This document shows, one piece after another, positions 47,819-56,456 of a DNA stretch of 64,000 nucleotides. Position numbers and translations under genes: made by a program. The stretch is taken from contig NZ_JAUHHC010000001.1 in assembly GCF_030410485.1 (NCBI RefSeq), positions 1,054,001 to 1,118,000 on the forward strand, read 5' to 3'. Within the stretch, counting starts at the first letter, position 1; the number at the start of each line of letters is the position of its first letter. The notes beneath the pieces were generated by a model. It ran no database searches. It was given only the letters and a program-made list of their open reading frames with translations, and had not been told where the DNA came from. The stretch is from Roseateles violae. GTDB lineage: Bacteria; Pseudomonadota; Gammaproteobacteria; Burkholderiales; Burkholderiaceae_C.

Positions 47819-48399
47819 GATGAGGATTTCCTTTGCGGCAGCATGCGCAGCAGCAGGCCGTCGCGGTCGATGAAATGGTGCTTCAGCGCCGCGCCCAGAT
47901 GGGCCAGCACCAGCAGCGCCAGGCCATAGGCCAGCAGCTTGTGGACCTGCTTCAGCGTCTCGGCCAGCGCCTTGTCCGGCGCGACGAAGTCCGGCAGCGG
48001 CAGCAGGCCGAACCAGACGATGGGAAAGCCGGCCGCCGAGCTGTAGGCCCAGCCGGCCAGCGGCACGGCGAAGAACAGCAGGTAGAGCCCGCCATGGGTC
48101 CAGTGCGCGGCGCGGGCCTGCCAGGCCGGCATGGCCACATCGGCCGGCGGCCGGTGCGTCAGCCGCCACAGCAGGCGCAGGGCCGACAGCGCCAGAATCG
48201 TCACGCCGGCCCATTTGTGCCAGTTGTAGAGCTTCAGCCGCGCCGGCGAAAAGGGCAGGCCGCTCATGTAGAGGCCGACGCCGAAGGCGCCGACGATGGC
48301 CAGGGCCAGCAGCCAGTGCAGCGCAATCGCGACCGCACCGTAACGGGCCGGGCGGGTGGCGCTGGGGCTGGCGGGGCGAAGAGTCGAGGTGCTGCTCAT
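47815..48399 (-). CDS. cytochrome b561
   Basis: Di-haem membrane cytochrome b of 194 residues with four transmembrane helices (about 25-45, 63-83, 105-125, 155-175). Conserved His in ALHWLL, YNWHKW, THGGLYL and VHKLLAYGLALLVLAHLGAALKHHF are candidate haem ligands. It transfers electrons between quinol and a periplasmic or cytoplasmic partner. First gene of the leftward b561 / YceI / YceI operon. A start at 48399 gives a short N-terminal tail before helix 1. Confidence 0.9.
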   Translation of the reverse strand: MSSTSTLRPASPSATRPARYGAVAIALHWLLALAIVGAFGVGLYMSGLPFSPARLKLYNWHKWAGVTILALSALRLLWRLTHRPPADVAMPAWQARAAHWTHGGLYLLFFAVPLAGWAYSSAAGFPIVWFGLLPLPDFVAPDKALAETLKQVHKLLAYGLALLVLAHLGAALKHHFIDRDGLLLRMLPQRKSSS

Positions 48400-48512
48400 G
48401 GAATCGGCGTTGGGGCTTGCGAACGGTCGTCAGGCTTCGCAGTATGTGGGTCCGTCCCCGCCCGGCAGTTCACCCGACTTGATGCCAATGTTCAGCCGAT
48501 TTGAATGCTCGA

Positions 48513-48539
48513 CCGGTTGATTGTTCGCTGGCGAACCGG
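48513..48539. promoter_or_regulatory. nested inverted repeats upstream of the hybrid kinase
   Basis: GTTCGC/GCGAAC (48523-48536, two-base gap) sits inside CCGGTT (48513-48518) and AACCGG (48534-48539). This is a candidate operator in the 244-base region between the divergent b561 operon and the hybrid kinase gene. I cannot assign a protein. Confidence 0.4.
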
Positions 48540-48643
48540 GCTGCTCCGGTCATATTCCCCTAGGAGGCGGAGCAAGGGCCGGCGATACTGAAAGACTATG
48601 GAGAGCCGGGGCATCGAACCCGGCCCGCAGCATGTGGAGTGGG

Positions 48644-50440
48644 ATGCCGATGGCCAGTGAACCATTGCCCGAACTGGGCAGTGTCGACGAGGAACTGCTG
48701 CAGCTGCTGGCGCGGCAGGGCCGGCGCGTGCCCTATCCGGTCGGGCTGAGCGCCGTCGTCATCGCGGCCATGGCAGGCCATGGCGTATCGCTCTGGCTCA
48801 GCGGCGCCTGGGTGGCGCTGGTGTTCGCCGTGCTGGCGCTGCGCTGGTGGATGCTGGGCCGGCTGCCGCGCATGCAGGACACGCCGCTGCGCCAGCGCCT
48901 GCGCTGGGCGGTGGGCCTGAGCGCGCTGAACGGCGTCGTCTTCGGCCTCTCGCTGGCCTTCGCGCCCTATCTGAGCGATTACCAGCGCATGGTGCAGACG
49001 ATTCTGCTGATGGGCCTGTGCGCCGGTTCGGTCGCCACCACCGCCGGCTACCGGCCGGTGCTGCTGGCCTTTCTGGTGCCGGTCTCGCTGGCCAATGCGC
49101 TGTCCTGGATCAGCGGCAGCGGCGGCGTGCACCTGGTCAGCTGGGTCGACTGGGTGCTGGGCGGCCTGATCCTCGGCTTCGCCATCATCCTGCAGGGCCT
49201 GGGCCGCGATGCCTACCGCGTCTTTGCCGAGTCGGTGCAGATCCGCGCGCAGCAGGTCAAGAGCAATATGCAGCTGCGCCTGGCGCTGCAGCAGGCCGAG
49301 TCGGCGATGCAGGCCAAGACCCGCTTCCTCGCCTCGGCCAGCCACGATCTGCGCCAGCCCATGCACACCTTGAGCCTGTTCGGCGCGGCGCTGATGCGCC
49401 GGCCGCTCGACCCGGTCAGCGCCGAGATCGGCCGCAATATGAATCTGGCCCTGCAGTCGCTGGCCTCGCAGATGGACGCGCTGCTGGACATCTCCAAGCT
49501 CGACGCCCAGGTGGTGCCGGTCAACAGCCAGGTCTTCGCCTTCAGCCCCTGGATCGCGCGCCTGTGCCAGGAGCTGCAGCCGGCGGCGCAGGGCAAGGGC
49601 CTGGCCCTGCATCTGGACTGTCCGGACGGCGTCTTCGTCGAGACCGACCCGATGCTGCTCGAGCGGGTGCTGCGCAATCTGATCGACAACGCGATCAAGT
49701 ACACGGCGCAGGGCTCGGTCGACGTGCGGGTGCGGCGCGACGACGCGCTCTGGCGGGTGACCGTGCGCGACACTGGCTGCGGCGTCGACCCGGCCGAGCA
49801 GGCGCGCATCTTCGAGGAGTTCTACCAGGTCGGCAATCCGGAGCGCGACCGTGCCAAGGGCCTGGGCCTGGGCCTGTCCATCGTCAGCCGCCTGGTCGAT
49901 CTGCTCGATCTGCACCTGGGCATGGAATCGACGCCGGGCCAGGGCAGCAGCTTCAGCCTCGCGATCGGCGCCGCCGAGGCGGTGGCCGCGCCGCAGCTCG
50001 ACGCCGGCCGGGCTGCGGCTCGGCTGCCGCAGCTGCATGTGCTGGTGCTGGACGACGAGGAGCCGGTGCGCCGCGCGATGGAGGCGCTGCTGAGCGGCCA
50101 TGGCTGCGAGGTGACGACGGCCGGCAGCACCCGCGAGGCGCTGGTCAAGTGCCTGCTGCGCCGCCCCGACATCATGTTGAGCGATCTGCGCCTGCGCGGC
50201 GGGGACGACGGCATCTCGGCGGTGCGCTCGCTGCGCGGCGCGCTGCCGGGCCTGCCGGCCGTGCTGATCAGCGGCGACACGGCGCCCGAGCGCCTGCGCG
50301 AGGCGCATGCGGCCGGCCTGCTGCTGCTGCACAAGCCGGTGCTGGAGGAGCAGTTGCTGACGGCCATTCAAACCGCGATGGCACCCAGGGGAGGCAGCCG
50401 CAATGTCCACGAGGGAGAGCCGCTCGACCGGCATGCCTGA
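48644..50440 (+). CDS. hybrid sensor histidine kinase / response regulator
   Basis: Hybrid kinase, 598 residues. Several N-terminal transmembrane helices (about 30-190) with no large periplasmic domain, then a HisKA domain with phospho-acceptor His234 (ASASHDLRQPMHTLSLF), an HATPase with NLIDNAIKYTAQG and KGLGLGLSIVSRLVDLL, and a C-terminal receiver (about 460-580) with acceptor Asp514 in MLSDLRLRGGDDG. There is no output domain, so it may phosphorelay to a partner encoded elsewhere. ATG 48644 is chosen with GGAGTGGG upstream; others are possible. Its end overlaps the GMC/hydrolase gene by 38 bases. Confidence 0.85.
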   Translation: MPMASEPLPELGSVDEELLQLLARQGRRVPYPVGLSAVVIAAMAGHGVSLWLSGAWVALVFAVLALRWWMLGRLPRMQDTPLRQRLRWAVGLSALNGVVFGLSLAFAPYLSDYQRMVQTILLMGLCAGSVATTAGYRPVLLAFLVPVSLANALSWISGSGGVHLVSWVDWVLGGLILGFAIILQGLGRDAYRVFAESVQIRAQQVKSNMQLRLALQQAESAMQAKTRFLASASHDLRQPMHTLSLFGAALMRRPLDPVSAEIGRNMNLALQSLASQMDALLDISKLDAQVVPVNSQVFAFSPWIARLCQELQPAAQGKGLALHLDCPDGVFVETDPMLLERVLRNLIDNAIKYTAQGSVDVRVRRDDALWRVTVRDTGCGVDPAEQARIFEEFYQVGNPERDRAKGLGLGLSIVSRLVDLLDLHLGMESTPGQGSSFSLAIGAAEAVAAPQLDAGRAAARLPQLHVLVLDDEEPVRRAMEALLSGHGCEVTTAGSTREALVKCLLRRPDIMLSDLRLRGGDDGISAVRSLRGALPGLPAVLISGDTAPERLREAHAAGLLLLHKPVLEEQLLTAIQTAMAPRGGSRNVHEGEPLDRHA

Positions 50441-53400
50441 GGCCGGCGGCGCGGCTGGCGAGCCGGCGACGCGCTGGCTGACGATAGGGCTGGAGGTGCT
50501 GCTGGACCGGCTGGCCCAGCAGCGTCTGCAGGCCGGCGCCGAGGCGGGCCCGGATTTCGATGTGCTGATCGTCGGCAGCGGCTATGGCGGTGCGACGGCC
50601 GCGGCCCAGCTGTCCGAATGCGTGGACGCCGATGGGCGGCCGCTGCGCATCGCCGTGCTGGAGCGCGGCCGCGAATATCTCGGCGGCCAGTTCCCGGCGA
50701 CCATGGCCGAGTTGCCCGGCCATGTGCGCTTCGCCAGCCCCGGCGACCAGGCGCCGCGCGGCCGCCGCGAGGGCCTGTTCGATCTGCGCCTCGGGCCCGA
50801 TATGTGCGTCGCGCTGGCCAATGGCCTGGGTGGCGGTTCGCTGATCAATGCCGGCGTGATGGAGCCGGCGCTGGACGCGGTGTTCGCCGAGCCGGCCTGG
50901 CCCAGCGGCCTGCGCGCTCAGCCGGCGCCGCTGAGGGCCTGGTATGAAAAAGCCCGACGCTTGCTCGGTGCCGTCGACGCGCAGGGCGCGAACACCATCG
51001 ACCGGCTGGCCGGCTACGCGCCGCGGCGCGCCGACTGGCTGGCCATGCTGGACGCCGACAGCGCGCGCCGCCCGCCGATCACGATGGCGCTGGCCGGGCA
51101 GCCGCGCAGCGCCGCCGGCCTGGAGCTGCAGCGCTGCCGGGCCTGCGGCGATTGCGCGACCGGCTGCAACCATGGCGCCAAGCAGTCGCTGGACACCAAT
51201 CTGCTGCTGCAGGCGCAGCAGCGCGGCGTGCAGCTGGTGACCGGCGCCGGCGTGCTGCGCGTGCTGCCGGCGAGCGAGGGCAAGGGCTGGCGGGTCGAGC
51301 TGAACCATACCGACGAGTTCCTGCAGCGCCGCCAGCTGCAGCCGCTGGTGCTGACGGCGCGCCGCGTCGTGCTGGCCGCCGGCAGCCTCGGCTCGACCGA
51401 GATCCTGCTGCGCTCGCGCGCCGCCGGCCTGGCCGTCTCCGACCGGCTGGGCGAGCGGTTCAGCGGCAATGGCGATGTGCTGGCGGCGGTGACGCGCGCA
51501 CCGGTCGACCTGAACGCCCTGGCCGACGAGGCACAGGAGCCGGCCGCACGCGGCGTCGGCCCGACGATCACGGCGATGCTGGACCAGCGCGAGGCACACG
51601 GCTTCGTCGTGCAGGACCTGGCCATCCCGGGCCCGCTGCGCTGGCTGTTCGAGGAGGGCTTCGCGCTGGCCTCCTGCCTGGACGGCCTGGCGCGCGGCGA
51701 CGAGCGCAGCCATGGCGGCGGCGCCAGCTTCGACGATCCGCATGCCATCACGGCCGAGGCCGGCGCGCGCATGCTGCCGCTGGCCATCATCGGCAGCGAC
51801 GCGGCGCTGGGCCGGCTGAGCCTGGCCGATGCGGAAGCTGCCGAGGGCACGCTGGCGGTGGACTGGCCCGGCGCGCGCAGCGATGCGCGGGTCGATGCGC
51901 GCCATGCCTGGCTGCAGGCGCGGCTGCGCGCGCAGGGCGGGCGGCTGCTGGCCAATCCGCTCTGGCGGCTGCTGCCGGCCGGCCTGCAGCATCTGCTCGG
52001 CGATGCGCGCGGGCCGATGATCAGCGTTCATCCGCTGGGCGGCTGCGCGATGGGCGACAGCGCGGCCGCCGGCGTGGTCGACGAGTGGGGGCGGGTCTTT
52101 TGTGGGCAAGGCGATAGCCGCGAGCTGCACGAGGGCCTGGTCGTGCTCGACGGCGCCATCGTGCCCGGCTCGCTGGGCATCAACCCGGCGCTGACCATCA
52201 CCGCGCTGGCGCTGCGCGCGCTCGACGAGCTGAAGCGCCGCTGGGGCCTGCGCGAACAGGCCGCGCCCTTGCCGCCGCCGGGCCCGCGACCGCGTGCCAG
52301 CGAGCCGGTTTATGGTCCTGGCCTGCCGACGCTGATCGAGATCCGCGAGCGTATGGGCGGCTTCGTCGAGCTGCCCGGTGCGCCGGGCAGCGCGCTGAAA
52401 TACGCCGAGTTCAGCTTCATCTATGCGCCGACGGCGCTGAAGCCGCTGCTGCGGGCCGGGCCCGAGCGGCGGCTGCGGCTCGACCACAGCGGCGGCCAGG
52501 GCCGGCTGCGCATCTTCGACACCGCGCCCGATCCCGATGGCGGCGGCCGGCCGATGCTGGTGCGCGCCGGCAGCGGTGACAAGCTGTGGATGCATGCCGA
52601 GCGCGCCGATGCCGATGCGCTGGCCGTGCTGCCGCTGCGCGCGGCCGAGCTGCGCCTGTTCGCGCGCGCGCCGCGCACGGCGCTGGCGCGGCGCTGGCAC
52701 GGGCTGTCGGCCTGGTTCCGCAACCGCGGCTGGCGCGACAGCATGCAGTTTCTGTTCGAGGCGCTGGGCGACGCGAAGGCGCCGGAGCCCGGCCGCGCCG
52801 GCTTCTGGCGCCAGGTGCGCCGGCAGGCGCGCGATGCCTGGGCGCTGGCCAGCCATGCCGGCGAGCTGCGCCTGATGGAGTACGAGATCGAGCTGGGCGA
52901 GGCCACGGCGGCCGATGCGCCGGCCTGGCTGCGCGCGCTGGCCGGCCAGCGCCTGCGCGGGGCCAAGCGCATCAGCTACACGCGTCGCGGCAACCCCTGG
53001 AAGCAGCTGAGCAGCCTGCAGCTGGACGAGCCGGGCCCGCTGCGGCCGCCGGCCGGCGCGCGTGGCGTGCGGCTGGAGCTGTGCCTCTTCTACCTGGCGC
53101 GCGAGCGGGTGCCGCTGCTGCGGCTGACGCAGGCGCAGGACTCGCCCAGCGCGATCCGCGACGTCGGCTCGCTGCTGGCCTATATCGCGCGCATGCTGAT
53201 CGCGCTGCATGTCTGGAGCTTCCGCAAGCCCGATGCGCCGCCGCCGCGCGAGATCCGCCGCCTGCCGGCCGAGGTGCCGGGCTTGCCGGCGCCGGAGATC
53301 ACCGAGCTGGCCGCCGGCCGGCGCGGCGAGGCCGGCGCCTCGCGCCGGCCGATCTGTGCCAAGCCGATCGCCGGGGCCGAGCGGCCGGTGATGCTGCGGC

Positions 53401-54491
53401 TGACGCGCTACCGCGCCGCGCGGCCCGGTGCGCGGCCCATTCTGATGCTGCATGGCTACAGCGCCAGCGGCACGACCTTCGCCCATCACTCGGTGCAGCC
53501 GGGCCCGGCCAAGCTGCTGTGGGACGCCGGCTGGGATGTGTGGCTCTTGGACATGCGCACCAGTGCCGGCATGCCGACGGCGACCCTGCCCTGGACCTTC
53601 GAGGAGGCGGCGCTGAACGACATCCCGCTGGCTGTCGACCATGTCGTGCGCGCCAGCGGCTTCGAGCAGATCGATGTGTTCGCCCATTGCATGGGCTCGG
53701 TGATGCTGCATATGGCGCTGCTGGAGGCGCAGCCGCAGCCCTACGAGCATTTCTACCCGCTGCGCCAGCGGCTGCAGGGGCGCATCCGCCGGCTGGTGAT
53801 CTCGCAGGTGACGCCGAAGATGATCTTCTCGCCGACCAATACCTTGCGCGCCTTCATGATGCAGCACATCCGCCGCTTCCTGCCGCTGCAGGACTATGCC
53901 TTCCGCGTCGAGGGAAGCCCAGGCCTGGTCGACCAGCTGCTCGACCGCCTGCTGGCCAGCCTGCCCTATCCGGACGAGGAGTTCGACATCGAGAATCCGC
54001 CGTTCCCGCGCTGGAAGAAAACGCCCTGGACCGGCACCCGGCACCGGATGGACCTGCTCTACGGCCGCGACTTCGCGATCAAGAACGTCGACCAGCCGGT
54101 GTTCGATTTCATCGATGACCACTTCGGGCCCCTGAACATGGACACCGTCGCGCAGGCGGTCAATTTCGCGCGCAGCAACGAGCTGACCGACTGGCGCGGC
54201 GCCAGCGTCTATCTGGATGACCAGGCCAAGACCCTGGCCATGCTGCGGGCCTTCCCGGTGTTGAGCGTCCACGGCCTGGAGAACGGCCTGTGCCAGTCCG
54301 AGAGCGGCGAGCTGACGGCCGACCATTACGCGCAGGTGATGCCCAAGCGCTACCGCTATTTCATCGTCGACGGCCATGGCCACCAGGACTGCCTGATCGG
54401 CCGCGACGTGGCGCGCACCGTGTTCCCGGTGGTCATCGACTTCCTGCGCGAGGACGAGGACTCAGCGAAGGAGGACGGCGATGGCCGATGA
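50403..54491 (+). CDS. GMC oxidoreductase fused to alpha/beta hydrolase
   Basis: Bifunctional-looking protein, 1362 residues. N-terminal half: a GMC flavoprotein related to cholesterol oxidases, with FAD motif DVLIVGSGYGGATAAAQL (about 53-70) and C-terminal HPLGGCAMGDSAAAG and GSLGINPALTITALALRAL. A ferredoxin-like cluster CRACGDCATGC lies at 245-255. The middle (about 690-960) is of unknown fold. C-terminal part (about 1000-1362): an alpha/beta hydrolase with LMLHGYSASG, elbow AHCMGSVML (Cys at about 1096 instead of Ser) and a late His in GHGHQDCLIG. GGGGAGG eight bases before ATG fixes the start, and the frame overlaps the kinase end. Confidence 0.85.
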   Translation: MSTRESRSTGMPEAGGAAGEPATRWLTIGLEVLLDRLAQQRLQAGAEAGPDFDVLIVGSGYGGATAAAQLSECVDADGRPLRIAVLERGREYLGGQFPATMAELPGHVRFASPGDQAPRGRREGLFDLRLGPDMCVALANGLGGGSLINAGVMEPALDAVFAEPAWPSGLRAQPAPLRAWYEKARRLLGAVDAQGANTIDRLAGYAPRRADWLAMLDADSARRPPITMALAGQPRSAAGLELQRCRACGDCATGCNHGAKQSLDTNLLLQAQQRGVQLVTGAGVLRVLPASEGKGWRVELNHTDEFLQRRQLQPLVLTARRVVLAAGSLGSTEILLRSRAAGLAVSDRLGERFSGNGDVLAAVTRAPVDLNALADEAQEPAARGVGPTITAMLDQREAHGFVVQDLAIPGPLRWLFEEGFALASCLDGLARGDERSHGGGASFDDPHAITAEAGARMLPLAIIGSDAALGRLSLADAEAAEGTLAVDWPGARSDARVDARHAWLQARLRAQGGRLLANPLWRLLPAGLQHLLGDARGPMISVHPLGGCAMGDSAAAGVVDEWGRVFCGQGDSRELHEGLVVLDGAIVPGSLGINPALTITALALRALDELKRRWGLREQAAPLPPPGPRPRASEPVYGPGLPTLIEIRERMGGFVELPGAPGSALKYAEFSFIYAPTALKPLLRAGPERRLRLDHSGGQGRLRIFDTAPDPDGGGRPMLVRAGSGDKLWMHAERADADALAVLPLRAAELRLFARAPRTALARRWHGLSAWFRNRGWRDSMQFLFEALGDAKAPEPGRAGFWRQVRRQARDAWALASHAGELRLMEYEIELGEATAADAPAWLRALAGQRLRGAKRISYTRRGNPWKQLSSLQLDEPGPLRPPAGARGVRLELCLFYLARERVPLLRLTQAQDSPSAIRDVGSLLAYIARMLIALHVWSFRKPDAPPPREIRRLPAEVPGLPAPEITELAAGRRGEAGASRRPICAKPIAGAERPVMLRLTRYRAARPGARPILMLHGYSASGTTFAHHSVQPGPAKLLWDAGWDVWLLDMRTSAGMPTATLPWTFEEAALNDIPLAVDHVVRASGFEQIDVFAHCMGSVMLHMALLEAQPQPYEHFYPLRQRLQGRIRRLVISQVTPKMIFSPTNTLRAFMMQHIRRFLPLQDYAFRVEGSPGLVDQLLDRLLASLPYPDEEFDIENPPFPRWKKTPWTGTRHRMDLLYGRDFAIKNVDQPVFDFIDDHFGPLNMDTVAQAVNFARSNELTDWRGASVYLDDQAKTLAMLRAFPVLSVHGLENGLCQSESGELTADHYAQVMPKRYRYFIVDGHGHQDCLIGRDVARTVFPVVIDFLREDEDSAKEDGDGR

Positions 54492-56142
54492 GGAAGGCAT
54501 CAGCCTGCAGCCGCCGCTGATCCGCACGGAAAGCGCGCTGGGCGAGGACGGCCAGCAGGTGCATCTGCTGAGCGCGCTGCGCCCCGAGCAGGGCTGGCCG
54601 CGGCTGTGGGCCTGGATCCCGGTGCGCCTGGACGAGGACGATCGCGTCGAGGCGATCGGCGCGCCCTTTGTCGAGCCCTTCCTGCGCGCGGCGCAGGACA
54701 TCGGCGAGCCGCTGCGCCATGCGCTGCCGCTGCAGCGCTTCCCGCCGGCGCTGCCGGGCGAGCGCCGCGGCCTGCTGGGCCTGTTCGTCTATGCGCATGA
54801 ACGCGCGCTGGCGGTCGAGGGCGCGCGGCCGGCCGCCCGGCTGGCGCTGGAGGCCTTGCTGGAGGCGGTGCTGGCCGGCGAGGGCGGCGCCGATCCGCAG
54901 TGGCAGCTGGGCCTGGTGCTGCGGCCCGACGGGGCCGGCGAGGAGGGTGGCGATGGGGCGGCGCGCGGCGAATTGAGCTTCGTCCTGGCGGCCTGCCAGT
55001 ACCCGCCCGGCGTGCTCGACCACAGCCCCGATGCGCTGGCGCGGCCCGACAGCACGAGCCCCGCCGAGGCCTCGCTGGCGCGACTGGTCGCCTATTGCCG
55101 CCGTCATCCGAGCGGGCGCCAGGCCTCGCTCCTGATCCTGGCCGGCGACGAGATCTATGCCGATGCCAGCTCGGGCCTGTTCGATGCGAACAACCAGATC
55201 GAGCGCTATGCCCGGCCCTATATGCAGTTCAAGGCCGGCGTGATCCGCCATCTGCCGCCCAGCCTGCGCCGGGTCGTCCACATCCCCGACGACCATGAGA
55301 TCGAGGACGGCTGGGAGCCGATCGCCGGCGCTCCGACACCGCCCGGCCCGCAGGGCCTGCTCTATGCCGCCGCGCGCCAGGCTGCCTGGACGCATCGCTG
55401 GGATGCCCGCCCCGGCCCGGCCGAGGCCGGCGCCTTCTGGCATGCCTTCGACTGGCGGGGCGCGGCCTTTTTCATCGCCGATTCGCGCGGCGAGCGCCAG
55501 CCACGCCGCTGGGACCTCTGGCGCGACGCGCAGATGATCGGCCAGGCGCAGCGCGAGGCGCTGTATGCCTGGCTCAAGCAGACGGCGGGCCGGCCGCGCT
55601 TCGTCGCCAGCTCGGCGCTGCTGCTGCCGCGCCGGCGGGCGACGCGCGAGCATGCGGCCAGCTGCCTGCGCTCGGACGCCTGGGACGGCTATCCCGCCTC
55701 CTTGCACGGCCTGCTGGCCGAGCTGTGGGCGCAGCAGGCGCGCGACGTGGTCTTCCTCTCCGGCGACGAGCACCGCTCGGGCCATGTCAGCGTGGAGATC
55801 GAGGCGGTGGATGGCGGCGACGACAGGCCGCCGCTGCGCCTGTATTCGATCCACAGCTCGGCGTTGTACGCGCCCTGGCCGTTTGCGATCACGCGGCCCG
55901 AGGAATTCGCCGCACCCGAGGCCTTCGAGTTCGACGGCCAGGGCGGTCAGCGCCTGCGCTGCCGTGTCGGCGCCTGGGTCGACCATCCGGGCGACGGCTT
56001 TCTGCTGCTTCGCCTGGCCGCCGACGGGATGGCGCTGCAGCTCTGGTTCGACCGCGCCGCCCGCCCGCTGCACAGCGCCCGCGGCGAGACCTCGGACGGC
56101 CTGCCGGCGGCCGACGCGAGCCTGGAGCTTGATCCCCGCTGA
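54481..56142 (+). CDS. PhoD-like metallophosphatase
   Basis: Protein of 553 residues with an N-terminal region without recognised domain (about 1-175) and a PhoD-like catalytic domain: FVLAACQYPPG, LILAGDEIYADAS, VHIPDDHEIEDGW and VVFLSGDEHRSGH match the metal-binding blocks. No signal peptide is seen, so it may be cytoplasmic or exported by another route, unlike the PhoD at 34659. Its start overlaps the GMC/hydrolase stop by 11 bases. The likely phosphoester substrate is not visible; the coupling suggests work on the product of the upstream enzyme. Confidence 0.82.
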   Translation: MADEEGISLQPPLIRTESALGEDGQQVHLLSALRPEQGWPRLWAWIPVRLDEDDRVEAIGAPFVEPFLRAAQDIGEPLRHALPLQRFPPALPGERRGLLGLFVYAHERALAVEGARPAARLALEALLEAVLAGEGGADPQWQLGLVLRPDGAGEEGGDGAARGELSFVLAACQYPPGVLDHSPDALARPDSTSPAEASLARLVAYCRRHPSGRQASLLILAGDEIYADASSGLFDANNQIERYARPYMQFKAGVIRHLPPSLRRVVHIPDDHEIEDGWEPIAGAPTPPGPQGLLYAAARQAAWTHRWDARPGPAEAGAFWHAFDWRGAAFFIADSRGERQPRRWDLWRDAQMIGQAQREALYAWLKQTAGRPRFVASSALLLPRRRATREHAASCLRSDAWDGYPASLHGLLAELWAQQARDVVFLSGDEHRSGHVSVEIEAVDGGDDRPPLRLYSIHSSALYAPWPFAITRPEEFAAPEAFEFDGQGGQRLRCRVGAWVDHPGDGFLLLRLAADGMALQLWFDRAARPLHSARGETSDGLPAADASLELDPR

Positions 56143-56367
56143 CGGGGGAGGGCTGGGCAAAGCCTTGCGCGACAGGGCGTGAGCGCTTCGCAGACCCGAG
56201 CCCAGGACGCGTACTGAGCCGCTTTTCCAGCCCACCTGTTTGAGCGGGGCGTTGATTTGTCAATCGCACAAGCCTCCGTCGACATTCTTTACAAGAGCGC
56301 GGGGATACTCCGTGAAAAATGCCGCAAATACGCAACAACTACTTGTTTCATAGGGATTGCAAAGAGT

Positions 56368-56383
56368 TGGCATAGCTATTGCT
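56368..56383 (+). promoter_or_regulatory. sigma-54 promoter of a PEP-CTERM gene
   Basis: TGGCATA-GCTA-TTGCT fits the sigma-54 consensus TGGCACG-N4-TTGCW, with the essential GG and GC at exact spacing. It lies 89 bases before the ATG of the PEP-CTERM gene, in a 314-base gap (56143-56456) that also holds inverted repeats TTGT-N7-ACAA (56257-56271) and AACAA-N4-TTGTT (56334-56347). Sigma-54 control through the PrsK/PrsR system is known for PEP-CTERM genes in related bacteria. Confidence 0.7.
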
Positions 56384-56456
56384 GATCGGAAGAGCAGCGC
56401 GGCGTAAATTGCGGTGCCACAACGAACCCCAACAAGAACCCGGAGGGTAGAAAAAC

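Noticed and set aside
50268-54383. A 1371-codon open frame antisense to the GMC/hydrolase gene
   Set aside because: It lies codon-for-codon under a recognisable enzyme, is composed mainly of Gln, Arg, Ala and His, and has no family motif. Long antisense frames are common in GC-rich DNA.
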